Source: Desulfoscipio geothermicus
GTDB taxonomy: Bacteria; Bacillota; Desulfotomaculia; Desulfotomaculales; Desulfallaceae
Direction: 5' to 3'
Assembly: GCA_016841905.1 (NCBI GenBank)
Contig: JAENYF010000006.1
Span: 18,249-82,248, forward strand
DNA: 64,000 bases
Position numbers and translations under genes: made by a program. Positions 45,778 to 55,142 of this stretch are shown piece by piece (position 1 is the stretch's first letter; each line of letters begins with the position of its first letter). The notes beneath the pieces were generated by a model. It was not told the DNA's origin, searched no databases, and saw only the letters and a list, made by a program, of their open reading frames with translations.

Positions 45778-46500
45778 TGGGGGAGCGCTGCCGTCCGAAT
45801 CACAGAAACGTACACTTGGCCGTCTGGAATATGCCGCCCGAAGGCAGCTATTCGCGGTGGTTACCGGCGATTGCGGTACCGGCAAAACAACTACCATCCG
45901 CCTATTTAAAGAATCTTTAGATCCGGCCATGTTTATAGTCATGTATATAGCAGACTCTAAACTTACACCCCGACATTTTTACAAAAGTTTGCTGGAACAT
46001 CTGGGCTGCGAATCCAAGTTTTATCGCGGTGACGCCAAGCGTCAGCTTCACAGGGAAGTCGAACTTATACGCGGTATACAACATCTGCAACCGGTTGTTG
46101 TCGTGGATGAAGCCCATCTACTAGACAAAGAAATGCTAGAAGAGGTCCGGTTTCTCTTGAACTTCAAAATGGATGCCCAAAGTCCTATGGCTCTGAGCCT
46201 GGTGAAACAAAACGAATTTTGGGATAAATCACAGCTTCAAGCATATTCCGCCGTTCGCTAGTGGGTAGACCTGCAATGCAAATTGCCACACCTGGACCGA
46301 GCTCAAGTAGGGGAATGTATTAATCGGCACCTGGCTTATGCCGGTGCCGATCACGATATCTTTTCGGATAATACGATCGTTGTAATTTACCAGTTCTCAA
46401 GCGGCGCGGCTTGTTAGGCTTGCACGCATTGTATGCTTTACGGAGCGCAGAACGGCCGCCGAATTATTGACCAGCGTGTCAACTGCTCTATGCTATACTA
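45778..46500 (+). pseudogene. Transposon-type AAA ATPase (ExeA/TniB-like), broken
   Basis: The frame opens with GALPSESQKRTLGRLEYAAR, then Walker A VVTGDCGTGKTTTIRLF, Walker B PVVVVDEAHLLDKEM and the sensor region. A TAG at 46259 follows YSAVR, where Gln is expected in AIRQRID. The same frame continues DLQCKLPHLDRAQVGE and a second stop near 46415, then CTHCMLYGAQNGRRIID. It is the helper ATPase of a transposon whose transposase is no longer here. Confidence 0.75.
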
Positions 46501-46524
46501 CTACTTTTGGCAATGCTGCAAGCA

Positions 46525-46576
46525 AAAAACAACGAGCGTTACTGGCTGGGAAGGTTCCAAGGCCAGTAACGCTCGT
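46525..46576 (-). terminator. Rho-independent terminator of the hydrogenase operon
   Basis: On the minus strand ACGAGCGTTACTGGC pairs perfectly with GCCAGTAACGCTCGT (15 bp) and is followed by TGTTTTTTG. It lies just after the nrfD-like stop. Confidence 0.88.
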
Positions 46577-46604
46577 AATGTATTAGCACTAAATTTATTC
46601 ACTT

Positions 46605-47780
46605 CTATACACTTGCCGTTTTCGTTTTCACTCCATCAACGGGGGTGGCTGTCTGACTAAGCGTTTGACTGGGCAGGATGTGGAAATTCTCCACGATAAA
46701 CAGATAGCCGAGCACGCCGATGGCGATTAAGCCAATGCTGACCAACCACTCAATCACCGAGGGGAAGTAAGCGCCGCCCATGAAATCCGCCATTCCGGTA
46801 AAGACTACGTTCATCCGGTTGAGAATCACGCCAGATACCACTAGCACCCCAAAAGTTATCAAACCGCTTGCGCTGTTCCGCAGCTGAGGGGTGAAGCAGA
46901 TAATAATCGGAATGAGCACCCCACAGACCATTTCCAGCAAAAACAAGTTGCCTTCCAGGTTACCCGCAAAGACCAATCCGGCGGCCCCGCGGTAGAAAAG
47001 GTCAACAACTTTAAGCAACAGGTAAACTAACATTACATAGCCCGAGATTTTAATGAAGGACTGCAGCAGACTAATATCCGGTTTGTGGCCGTGGGCCCGG
47101 GCACCCAAAAAGGTTTCCACGGTTACCATCGCCGGTCCCACAAAGAAGGAGGACATTAAGAAAAACACTGGTAGCAGCATTGACCACCACAGAGGGTATA
47201 ATTTACCTACTTCGATCACGTAAAGTGAACCCAGCGAGGACTGGTGCAGGGTGGGCAGCAGCACACCAATAATCAGCAGCGCCGGCAGCATCTTTTTAAA
47301 CAAGCTATGCCAGCCCTTTTGCACCTTTTCGGTAGCTATCTCGCCGAATTCGAGTAGCTGAACCAGCGTGTACAGGGACACGCACCAAAAAACTTCAAAC
47401 AACACACTTGTATAGCCCCAGGAAACAAACGGGCGCCAGAAATTGAACCAGCGACCGATATCCATAAACAGACCGGCCATGACCAGTAAATAACCAATTA
47501 AGGAAGTTAACAGAGCGCTGCGGGCAATGGGACTATATTTTTTTTCGCCTAAAATGTGTACGATAAGGGCGGTGCTGTAACCGCCGCCGGCTAGCGCCAC
47601 GCCGGTAAGCACGTCAAAGCCAATCCACATTCCCCAGGGCCATTGATCGTTTAAATTAGTGGCACTGCCCAACCCGGTCACCAGCCGGTACACCATCCCC
47701 AGTACACCCAGCAGGCCCAGCAGCAATAGCAGTTTCCTAGTAGGTGTCATGGTAAAAGTCCATTTACCTTGGTCAGCCAT
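46605..47780 (-). CDS. NrfD/HybB-like membrane quinone-reactive subunit
   Basis: 391 residues with about ten membrane helices and no haem-binding motif. NrfD/PsrC family features include WPWGMWIGFDVLTGVALAGG near residue 43. It anchors the complex and passes electrons between the ferredoxin-like subunit and menaquinone. It is the last gene of the tat-hydrogenase operon. Confidence 0.88.
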   Translation of the reverse strand: MADQGKWTFTMTPTRKLLLLLGLLGVLGMVYRLVTGLGSATNLNDQWPWGMWIGFDVLTGVALAGGGYSTALIVHILGEKKYSPIARSALLTSLIGYLLVMAGLFMDIGRWFNFWRPFVSWGYTSVLFEVFWCVSLYTLVQLLEFGEIATEKVQKGWHSLFKKMLPALLIIGVLLPTLHQSSLGSLYVIEVGKLYPLWWSMLLPVFFLMSSFFVGPAMVTVETFLGARAHGHKPDISLLQSFIKISGYVMLVYLLLKVVDLFYRGAAGLVFAGNLEGNLFLLEMVCGVLIPIIICFTPQLRNSASGLITFGVLVVSGVILNRMNVVFTGMADFMGGAYFPSVIEWLVSIGLIAIGVLGYLFIVENFHILPSQTLSQTATPVDGVKTKTASV

Positions 47781-47842
47781 GACAAAGCCTCCTTGTTAAA
47801 TAGTTTTTATTGTATTGCGGAGGAGGGTTAGATCTCCTTGTC

Positions 47843-48628
47843 TTATTTTTTACCGGGCTTTTCCTTCTCCTTGGCTATTTCATTGCGCCGGCGGTTATAA
47901 ACATACATGCCGGTCAGCAGTGCTCCCCAACTGAGCCCCACAGCGGGTGTTAAGCCCATGATGCTTTCTGTATATTCAGGCAGTGGCTTAGTGGTGACGT
48001 TGGTACGGAAGCCCAGTTTTTCAAAAGGTATATCCGAAATATACAGCCAGCTGGTGCCCCCGGCTTCTTTTTCACCGAAGATATGCTTTACATAGTCGCC
48101 GTCGCCGTTGATTTTTTCCCTGGCAATGGCCAGCATAGTTTTGTGATCGCCATAGGTCAGCGCTCCGGCCGGGCAAACACTCACACAGGCCGGGCTATCA
48201 CCGTTATAGACGCGATTGGCGCACATCTGGCACTTGCGTACCTCTGGAAAGGCTTTATCCCACTCGTATTTGGGTATATTAAAGGGACAGGCCAGCATGC
48301 AGTATCGGCAGCCCACACATAAATTTACGTCATAGACCACCGGGCCTTCCTTTGTCTTTTTGAGGGCTTTGGAGAAGCAAGCCGAAACACAAGCCGGCTC
48401 ATCGCAGTGCAGGCACTGGTATTTAATAAACCGCCAGACCGGTTCATTGTCCTTTTTGACCTCAGCTCGATTAATCACAGTCCAAGTATCCGCGTCCAGG
48501 TTACTACCCTGCTGCTGGGTAATTTGGCTGTAAGGCAAAGCATTCCACATTTTACAGGCTACCGAACAGCTGCCACAGCCGATACACTTAGTTAGATCAA
48601 CTAAAACTCCCTTGGACAATTCATTCAC
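47843..48628 (-). CDS. Four-cluster ferredoxin subunit (HybA/DsrO-like)
   Basis: 261 residues with four [4Fe-4S] motifs: CIGCGSCSVACKMW, CLHCDEPACVSACF, CVGCRYCMLACPFNIPK and a split CQMCANR/CVSVCPAGAL. A C-terminal membrane helix (VGLSWGALLTGMYVY) anchors it. It lacks its own Tat signal, so it probably rides out with the catalytic subunit. It connects the [FeFe] hydrogenase to the NrfD-like subunit. Confidence 0.9.
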   Translation of the reverse strand: MNELSKGVLVDLTKCIGCGSCSVACKMWNALPYSQITQQQGSNLDADTWTVINRAEVKKDNEPVWRFIKYQCLHCDEPACVSACFSKALKKTKEGPVVYDVNLCVGCRYCMLACPFNIPKYEWDKAFPEVRKCQMCANRVYNGDSPACVSVCPAGALTYGDHKTMLAIAREKINGDGDYVKHIFGEKEAGGTSWLYISDIPFEKLGFRTNVTTKPLPEYTESIMGLTPAVGLSWGALLTGMYVYNRRRNEIAKEKEKPGKK

Positions 48629-48681
48629 CTACCTTTGAGCAATTTCAAATTTCTAAAAATTAGAAAAATATTCAAACTTTT

Positions 48682-50256
48682 TTAAGAAGTGAGAGCATTA
48701 ATTTTTTTGCCTCTATCGGTGTAAGAGGTATGCAGCAGTTCCTCGGACAGCTCACTCATGGGGTGCTGTAAAAATTTCTCGTAAATAGCCAGTATTTCGG
48801 AGTTTTCGTGGCTTGCACGGCGTGGCGCTTGAGCATCTGCCTGATACAGGCTGTTGATTCTGGCCATGCGTATCTCATCGGAGGGCGGTACCGAAGACCT
48901 GGGTTGCCCGCCACCGTTGATACACCCGCCGGGACAGGACATGAACTCCACGAAATGCCAGGGAGCGTTACCCGCGCGTACCGTATCCAGGACCTGCCGG
49001 GCATTGCTTAGGCCGTGGCAAACGGCTACCTTCACTGTTCCCACACCGGGCACCTCCACGGCTGCCTCTTTTACACCTTCCAGGTAACGTACCGGGGTAA
49101 GGTTGAATAAATCAGCCGGGGGCTGCTGCTTAGTGATCAGGAAATACGCGGAGCGTACCGCCGCCTCCATAACGCCGCCTGTAGCGCCGAAGATAATGGC
49201 GCCGCCGGTGCCTTCACCCATAATGGGATCATAGTTTTCTTCAGGAAGTTTAGATAAGTCGATGTTTTGCTGCTTAATCAACCGGGCCAACTCCCGGGTG
49301 GTTAAGACCACATCTACGTCCTGCAGGTCTTTATTATGCCAGTAATGGGCGCTGTCGTTCATTTCCGGGCGCTGTGCCTCGAATTTTTTGGCGGTGCAGG
49401 GCATAATGGATACCGAGACAATGCTTTCCGGTTTTATATTTTTTACCTTAGCGTAATAGGTTTTAGCAACTGCTCCCAGCATTTGTTGCGGGGATTTACA
49501 GCTGGACATATGGGGCAGCAGGTCCGGGTAGTAGTATTCACAAAACTTCACCCAGCCCGGGCTGCAGGAGGTGAACTGGGGCAGCGGTGCTTTTATTTCG
49601 CCGGTGACCCTTTTAATCAGCTCGGTGGCTTCTTCCATGATAGTGAGGTCAGCGGTAAAATTGGTATCGAACACTGCGTCGAAGCCAAGACGTTTTAAGG
49701 CCGCGACCTGCTGGCCGACTACCCAGGTGCCGGGGGGGAGTCCGAATTCCTCGCCCAGAGCTACTCTGGTAGCGGGAGCTGTTTGCACGATGACATGCTT
49801 GTTGGGGTCGTTAATGGCCTGCGCTACTTTTTGGGTCTCGTCACGTTCAGTAATGGCTCCGGTGGGGCACCAGAGGGTGCATTGCCCGCAGTTAACGCAG
49901 ATAATGTCGTCTGCCATGGGCAGGCCATAGTGGCCGGCTACAGTTTGGACCCTGGTGCAGACTTCCATGCACTGGCCGCATAAAATGCATTTTTGGTCGT
50001 CTCTAACGATGGAAGGGTTATCTGGGTCAATGGGTACCCGTCCTCGCACCTGAGCAGGCCAGTTACCTCTGGCTTGGTATTGCTGGGGCAGCCATCCGTC
50101 CCCCCCGGCCTGCTCTGCCACCGTTGTGGTATTACTACAACCTGTCAGACCTATGGTTATCCCGGCCAGGCTCAGGCCGCCCATCATTTTGAGAAAGGAG
50201 CGCCTGGTTACCTGCTTATCCAGCTGCTGCTTGTCTTCTTTTACGTGGTCATACAT
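48682..50256 (-). CDS. Tat-exported [FeFe] hydrogenase catalytic subunit
   Basis: 524 residues. The twin-arginine signal is TRRSFLKMMGG (residues 17-27), followed by a lipobox-like LTGC. Two [4Fe-4S] sites follow (CILCGQCMEVC and CVNCGQCTLWCPTGAI). The H-cluster domain has TSCSPGWVKF, MPCTAKKFEAQR and FMSCPGGCINGGGQP, all intact. It oxidises H2 or makes it on the outer face of the membrane. Its tat genes are co-transcribed upstream. Confidence 0.95.
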   Translation of the reverse strand: MYDHVKEDKQQLDKQVTRRSFLKMMGGLSLAGITIGLTGCSNTTTVAEQAGGDGWLPQQYQARGNWPAQVRGRVPIDPDNPSIVRDDQKCILCGQCMEVCTRVQTVAGHYGLPMADDIICVNCGQCTLWCPTGAITERDETQKVAQAINDPNKHVIVQTAPATRVALGEEFGLPPGTWVVGQQVAALKRLGFDAVFDTNFTADLTIMEEATELIKRVTGEIKAPLPQFTSCSPGWVKFCEYYYPDLLPHMSSCKSPQQMLGAVAKTYYAKVKNIKPESIVSVSIMPCTAKKFEAQRPEMNDSAHYWHNKDLQDVDVVLTTRELARLIKQQNIDLSKLPEENYDPIMGEGTGGAIIFGATGGVMEAAVRSAYFLITKQQPPADLFNLTPVRYLEGVKEAAVEVPGVGTVKVAVCHGLSNARQVLDTVRAGNAPWHFVEFMSCPGGCINGGGQPRSSVPPSDEIRMARINSLYQADAQAPRRASHENSEILAIYEKFLQHPMSELSEELLHTSYTDRGKKINALTS

Positions 50257-50344
50257 AAATTAAGCCTCCTTGGGTCAGACTTAAATACTCAGTAAGTTAA
50301 ACAAAATACTAAAAATCGTTAATTAATTAGCCTTATCTTTTCCC

Positions 50345-51172
50345 TTATTCTGTCATTGCTCCGCGGTGCCTAATTTTTGCCAGTAGATTTTTTAAGGTTG
50401 CCTTAGGGTTAAAGGTTTTGCCGGCCTGTTTACGCCTCGCCTGCCACTCCACAACGCGGACGATGGTGGCACTGATTTCGTATAACAGGTACATTGGAGC
50501 GGCCATCAACAATACCGAGAAGATGTCGGGTGAGGCCACCAGCGCGGAGGCAATAACTACAGAGGCCAGGATGGCTATTTTCCGTGCCTTAATCATGGTG
50601 CGATAGCTGATTACGCCCAGCTTGGCCAGGCAATAGCTAGCCAGGGGAAGTTCAAATACCAGCCCGAAAGGCAGCAGAAAGTTTAGAGTGAAGGATACAT
50701 ATTTGCCTATAGTGAGCATGGGCAGCAGCTCGCTGCCCCCGTAGCTCAGCAAAAAGTTGACACACATGCGGAATACCACTAGAAAGCCAAAGACTATGCC
50801 TCCCATGAAAAACAAAAAGGACAATAAGATAAACAAAGTAAAATAAATGCGCTCCAGCTTATGCAGTGCAGGTATAATAAACCCCCAAAACTGCCAGAGG
50901 GTGATGGGCAGGGAGGCCAAAAATCCCAAAAAAAAGGCCAGCTTCAGTTTAGTCATTACTGCTTCAGTGACGCCGATATAGATTACATCGTAGCCTTTGC
51001 TGGTGATGGGCTCGAGTAATATTCTGAGTACGGGATCGCTAAAAAACCAGCAGACCCCTGCGGTGATAAAGGTGGCGATAATCGATATGATGATTACCCG
51101 GCGCAGTTCCTCAAGATGCTGCACGACCGATTGTTCGTCCTGCTGGGATGCCCGCTGGTTGATGGGAATCAC
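50345..51172 (-). CDS. tatC: Sec-independent protein translocase TatC
   Basis: 275 residues, six membrane helices. TatC features include QDEQSVVQHLEELRRVIIIS and the FELPLASYCLAKLGV segment. The annotated frame opens at a GTG that overlaps an AAGGGGGT ribosome site, so the true initiation codon may be slightly downstream. The polar C-terminal tail is longer than usual. It lies between tatA and the hydrogenase. Confidence 0.93.
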   Translation of the reverse strand: MIPINQRASQQDEQSVVQHLEELRRVIIISIIATFITAGVCWFFSDPVLRILLEPITSKGYDVIYIGVTEAVMTKLKLAFFLGFLASLPITLWQFWGFIIPALHKLERIYFTLFILLSFLFFMGGIVFGFLVVFRMCVNFLLSYGGSELLPMLTIGKYVSFTLNFLLPFGLVFELPLASYCLAKLGVISYRTMIKARKIAILASVVIASALVASPDIFSVLLMAAPMYLLYEISATIVRVVEWQARRKQAGKTFNPKATLKNLLAKIRHRGAMTE

Positions 51173-51209
51173 CCCCTTAATCTATGCCCGGCTTTATAAA
51201 CCGGATTTT

Positions 51210-51455
51210 TTACTGTAGATTGGTGTTTTGCGGTGCGTTTTGGACTGAAGCGGCAGCATTGTTAGCTACTTTTAGTTCTTCGTTGTTTGGTTTGGCTTCT
51301 TTTTTCTCCTCATCTTCCGAGAATGAGTGCCGCATGTCCCGCAGGGCTTTACCCATCGCCTTAGCGGCATCGGGTAATTTACCTGGCCCATAAATTATTA
51401 GGACTACTACAAGGATAAGAACTAAATGGGTTGGTTGAAAGATTCCGCCAAACAT
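51210..51455 (-). CDS. tatA: Twin-arginine translocase TatA
   Basis: 81 residues from the ATG at 51455 after GGAGGGGTATTG. One N-terminal helix (PTHLVLILVVVLIIYGPGKL) is followed by the amphipathic helix DAAKAMGKALRDMRHSF and an acidic-then-polar tail. First gene of the five-gene tat-hydrogenase operon. Confidence 0.93.
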   Translation of the reverse strand: MFGGIFQPTHLVLILVVVLIIYGPGKLPDAAKAMGKALRDMRHSFSEDEEKKEAKPNNEELKVANNAAASVQNAPQNTNLQ

Positions 51456-51458
51456 CAA

Positions 51459-51697
51459 TACCCCTCCTTTTATGCATTATTTTTTATTTAAATAGAATAG
51501 TATGATTGTTCTAAATACAGAAATTATATTATTGCTGTTTTTATGCTATTTGCTACTGAAGTATAGGGGCAATGGAAAGTATGCCTGTCTATTTATTTAT
51601 ATAAGGTAAACAGGCGGTTTATGATCTTAGAAACCCTATATAAATTTAGACGCATACAAAGGGGGGGTGGTTCATGTTTTGGGGAGAAAAATTATTT
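51459..51697. other. Intergenic promoter region of the tat-hydrogenase operon
   Basis: AT-rich. A TATAAT reads on the minus strand near 51529-51534, about 75 bp before tatA; no good -35 is seen. Confidence 0.35.
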
Positions 51698-52303
51698 TTA
51701 GGGGAGATAATATCTAACTCTAAAATCCACTCCAATTTCATTAGCGATGGCTCGACAGGTTTGAATGTCCTTTGGTGAAATCACATCTACGACAGTTAAA
51801 ACAACCTTAGGGATATATTTTTTGCACGTTATGGCAAACTCAAGCAGAGCATCGAAAGCAGCATCTCCGTACACTGAATGGCAGAAGGCCTGGTAACTAG
51901 CTTTATTACTGGCATTCATGCTAATCGAAACAGTATCCACCCAGCCTTTCAAGAGATGGGTGATATCCCGCTCGAATATCAGGTTGGCTTGACCGTTAGT
52001 GTTGATGCGTATAGGTATATTGTTAGCAGACTTTATTTTTTTACAGATCTCCACTATATCCAGGGCACGCATCATTGGTTCGCCATAACCGCAAAATACC
52101 AGTTCTTGATATCTGGATAGATCACGCTCTTGAATAGCTTGTATAATTTCATCTACAGTGGGTTCACGGTCTAGCCAGAGATTACTTGCATTACCAACTC
52201 CGTCTGCTTTGGACCGCACACAAAAAGTACAATTGTTGCTGCAGCGATTAGTTATGTTAAGATAAAGTGAAGTGCCAACTTCATAAGTTATGGTCATGGA
52301 CAT
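51698..52303 (-). CDS. Small radical SAM protein (TatD-associated type)
   Basis: 201 residues. The motif TNRCSNNCTFCVRS (CxxxCxxC) is near residue 20. FCGYGEPMMRALDIVEICKK resembles the GGEP region, and DTVSISMNASNKASYQAFC follows. It has no C-terminal extension. It corresponds to the short radical SAM family usually found beside tatD-like DNase genes, though none is seen here. Function unknown. Confidence 0.75.
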   Translation of the reverse strand: MSMTITYEVGTSLYLNITNRCSNNCTFCVRSKADGVGNASNLWLDREPTVDEIIQAIQERDLSRYQELVFCGYGEPMMRALDIVEICKKIKSANNIPIRINTNGQANLIFERDITHLLKGWVDTVSISMNASNKASYQAFCHSVYGDAAFDALLEFAITCKKYIPKVVLTVVDVISPKDIQTCRAIANEIGVDFRVRYYLP

Positions 52304-52820
52304 AAATTTATACTCTCCTATCTATGCTTGGATATTATGAACAACTATTTTTATTCTCCTGCTTTATTTACGCACCTTAACATGGAGGCGTCAAGAGAAT
52401 ATTTAAAAGTTCTATAATATTTTAAGGTCAGCTCTTTTATCAACCTGTCCATTAATACATACGCATCGCTAAATTTTTATCCCAGAGCACAGCTGGCTGG
52501 ACATACTGTTATCCACTTGGTGGTAAAATTTTGATTTGGACATAAAAATATCTAGCTTTATAGGCTAGGTTCAAAGGCTGTCACTTGCTGTTTTAAGTTT
52601 CTGCGCGAATTATTGTTCCTATCCTTAAAATTTGGTCTTCCATGGTTGAGCTGTGTTTAACCGGTGCAAAGAGTTCAGCGTGTTTTCTATTAAGTTATTG
52701 TACCTGGGCTACTGCCGTTAGACTATCCAATACCGGGGAACAATAATATTGTTTGTGCGTCTTATTGATGAGAAGTATTGTCTAGTTTACGCAAAAAAAT
52801 AAAACAAGGAAGGTCTTAAG
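52304..52820. other. Gene-free stretch
   Basis: No supported gene. A minus-strand run near 52620-52710 (NNLIENTLNSLHRLNTAQPW) vaguely recalls a transposase C-terminus but is too short and broken to call. Confidence 0.35.
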
Positions 52821-52955
52821 ATGAAACATAATTTTTTAACCTTGATGATATTTGTTTTGTTTGTACTGGGGTTAGCAGCCTGTAGTGTAGAGCCAAGTAA
52901 TAACGGAGAAAAGGTGAACAAGCAAAATGGAACGACAGGCGTCAATTCAGGGTAA
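52821..52955 (+). CDS. Short lipoprotein
   Basis: 44 residues, ATG after AAGGAAGG. A signal peptide with lipobox LAAC (Cys21) is followed by a short polar tail (SVEPSNNGEKVNKQNGTTG). It may be an intact small lipoprotein or the surviving head of a longer one, because coding-like sequence resumes at 53010 in another frame. Confidence 0.5.
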   Translation: MKHNFLTLMIFVLFVLGLAACSVEPSNNGEKVNKQNGTTGVNSG

Positions 52956-53009
52956 GGGCAATAGCTTAATTAACATTGCCGATGTGTATCCTGAGGAAAG
53001 TTTGTGGAG

Positions 53010-53162
53010 TACTACTTCCCATGTTTTGATCCTCAATATGAAGGTATGGATTGGGAAAGTTACGGATGGCCATTGAACAAAAAGCTTCAACGTGGTATCT
53101 GGTGGGCATTATTCATGATCAGTGGACGATATAAAACTTTCAGAACGGTAAAACCAAGTTAA
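53010..53162 (+). pseudogene. C-terminal fragment of an unidentified protein
   Basis: A start-less frame reads YYFPCFDPQYEGMDWESYGW and ends RYKTFRTVKPS. It looks protein-like. It may be the displaced end of the lipoprotein gene upstream. Family not recognised. Confidence 0.3.
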
Positions 53163-53215
53163 TAAAATGAAAGCACCGCTATTTAAAAAATTGTTTAAAA
53201 ATTACCAAATAGGTG

Positions 53216-53265
53216 TATAATTTAAATGGACGGTTCTTTGTTTTAGTTAACAAAAGAAGCCGTCC
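53216..53265 (+). promoter_or_regulatory. Promoter -10 and leader hairpin upstream of the glutamyl-tRNA synthetase
   Basis: TATAAT at 53216-53221 is followed by an imperfect hairpin (GGACGGTTCTTTGTT against AACAAAAGAAGCCGTCC, 53228-53265) and an AT-rich tail, 33 bp before the start codon. A leader attenuator is possible; no T-box sequence was found. Confidence 0.45.
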
Positions 53266-53298
53266 TTAACTTTAATTAAAAGAGAATGAGGGTAAACG

Positions 53299-54960
53299 AT
53301 GGATTATAAAAAGTTGGCGGAGATGCTTTTCCCGGACATAACTAAATCTATAGCTTATTATGAAGAAACCGTGTTTCCCAATAGAGAATTAAGCACGGGA
53401 GCAAAGATTACTAGATTAGCTCCTAGCCCTACAGGTTTTATTCACCTGGGCAATTTATATGGGGCTTTCGTGGATGAGCGTTTAGCCCATCAAAGTAACG
53501 GGATATTTATACTGCGCATCGAAGATACCGATGAAAAACGCAAGGTAGAGGGAGCCGTAAAACTCATTATCTCATCCTTGGCCTATTTTGACCTAATGTT
53601 TGACGAAGGAGCAAGCATTGATGGGGAAGTAGGGAATTACGGTCCGTATTTTCAAAGCAATCGCGGAGAAATATATCAAACGGTAGCTAAATATCTAGTT
53701 GAGATTGGTAGGGCGTATCCCTGCTTTTGTACTGAGGAAGAGCTGGGAGAAATAAGAAAGCAGCAAATAACTGCCAATGTTAACACAGGATACTATGGTA
53801 AATGGGCCAGGGATAGAGATTTATCTCTGGAAGAGGTACAAACAAATTTACAAAATAATAAAAGTTTTGTACTTCGATTAAAATCAATGGGCATCGAAGA
53901 TTCCACATTTGAAATAGATGATGCTATTAGAGGTCAACTTTCATTACCTGTAAATTATCAGGATGTAGTTATATTAAAAACTAACGGCATCCCGACCTAT
54001 CATTTTGCCCATGTGGTGGACGATCACCTGATGAGGGTGACCCATGTTGTCAGGGGCGAAGAATGGCTTTCCACCTTGCCGATACATTATGAATTATTTA
54101 AGACATTAGGATGGGAGCTGCCGGTATATTGCCATACGGCTCATTTAATGAAGATAGACAATGGGGTAAAGAGGAAGTTATCCAAGAGAAAAGATCCCGA
54201 ATTGGGTTTAGAGTATTACATGAAATTGGGCTATCATCCAGCTGCAGTCAGAGAATACCTGCTGACGATTTTAAATTCCAATTTCGAAGAGTGGAGAATT
54301 GAAAATCCAGACAGTAGTACAGATGCTTTTCAATTTGCATTAAATAAGATGAGCAATTCCGGTGCTTTATTTGACTTAGACAAACTTAATGATATCAGCA
54401 AAAATGTTTTACTAAAAATTCCAGTGGAAGAAATTTATGATTTTCTACTTAAATGGGCGGAGGAACATAAAGTAGATATAGTTGACTCTTTAATTTGCCA
54501 TAGGGATGCTGTGCTAAAATTGTTATCTATAGGTAGAAATTCCGCTAAGCCACGTAAAGATTTAATATATTGCGAACAGATATTTGATTTTATAAGTTAT
54601 TTCTTTGATAATTACTTTAAAATTGCTGATAAGTATCCAGAAAACATAGAGGATACAGAAGCGAAAAAAATATTGAAAGCATACTTGGATACCTATAATC
54701 ATAGTGATGACCAAAGCCAGTGGTTTGATAAAATTAGAGCAATAGCAGTAGAAAATGGATACGCAGAAAAACCAAAGGATTATAAGAAAAATCCCCAAAT
54801 GTACAAAGGTCATGTTGGCGATGTAAGCACTGTAATAAGAATAGCTGTTGTAGGTCGCAGCTCATCACCGGATGTTTGGGAGCTCCAACAAATTATGGGT
54901 GAAGAAAAAGTGAGGAGAAGAATTCAAAATTTGTTTAATATAGTAGATTTTCACTGGTAG
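53299..54960 (+). CDS. gltX: Glutamate--tRNA ligase
   Basis: 553 residues, ATG after GAGAATGAGGG. Class I synthetase signatures: APSPTGFIHLGNLYGA (HIGH) and KRKLSKRKDPE (KMSKS). The order of catalytic elements is IEDTDEKRK, then FCTEEELGEIRKQQ, then GIPTYHFAHVVDDHLMRVTH. The C-terminal anticodon domain is longer than in E. coli GltX and the leader region before HIGH has ~38 extra residues, typical of some clostridial enzymes. It charges tRNA-Glu. Ends with TAG. Confidence 0.93.
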   Translation: MDYKKLAEMLFPDITKSIAYYEETVFPNRELSTGAKITRLAPSPTGFIHLGNLYGAFVDERLAHQSNGIFILRIEDTDEKRKVEGAVKLIISSLAYFDLMFDEGASIDGEVGNYGPYFQSNRGEIYQTVAKYLVEIGRAYPCFCTEEELGEIRKQQITANVNTGYYGKWARDRDLSLEEVQTNLQNNKSFVLRLKSMGIEDSTFEIDDAIRGQLSLPVNYQDVVILKTNGIPTYHFAHVVDDHLMRVTHVVRGEEWLSTLPIHYELFKTLGWELPVYCHTAHLMKIDNGVKRKLSKRKDPELGLEYYMKLGYHPAAVREYLLTILNSNFEEWRIENPDSSTDAFQFALNKMSNSGALFDLDKLNDISKNVLLKIPVEEIYDFLLKWAEEHKVDIVDSLICHRDAVLKLLSIGRNSAKPRKDLIYCEQIFDFISYFFDNYFKIADKYPENIEDTEAKKILKAYLDTYNHSDDQSQWFDKIRAIAVENGYAEKPKDYKKNPQMYKGHVGDVSTVIRIAVVGRSSSPDVWELQQIMGEEKVRRRIQNLFNIVDFHW

Positions 54961-54987
54961 GCCTTTTGCTTAGACCAATTGTAAAAA

Positions 54988-55024
54988 ATACCCTGCTTCT
55001 GGTTTGCACCGGTAGGGTATTCTT
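54988..55024 (+). terminator. Terminator after gltX
   Basis: ATACCCTgC...cGGTAGGGTAT stem followed by TCTTT, 28 bp after the stop codon. Confidence 0.65.
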
Positions 55025-55142
55025 TCTGATGTAGATTAAGGTATTTTTGATAAATTATTGCGGAGAATCTATGCATATGATAATAACAACTCTGCGGGAT
55101 ATCATATAAGTATTAAATGTTCTTAAGGAGGAGGCAATCAAT

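Noticed and set aside
49571..49930. Plus-strand frames inside the hydrogenase gene
   Set aside because: They oppose a gene with complete H-cluster motifs and are composition artefacts.
52560..52720. Possible minus-strand transposase end
   Set aside because: Only about 20 residues look transposase-like, with stops on both sides; not enough for a call.
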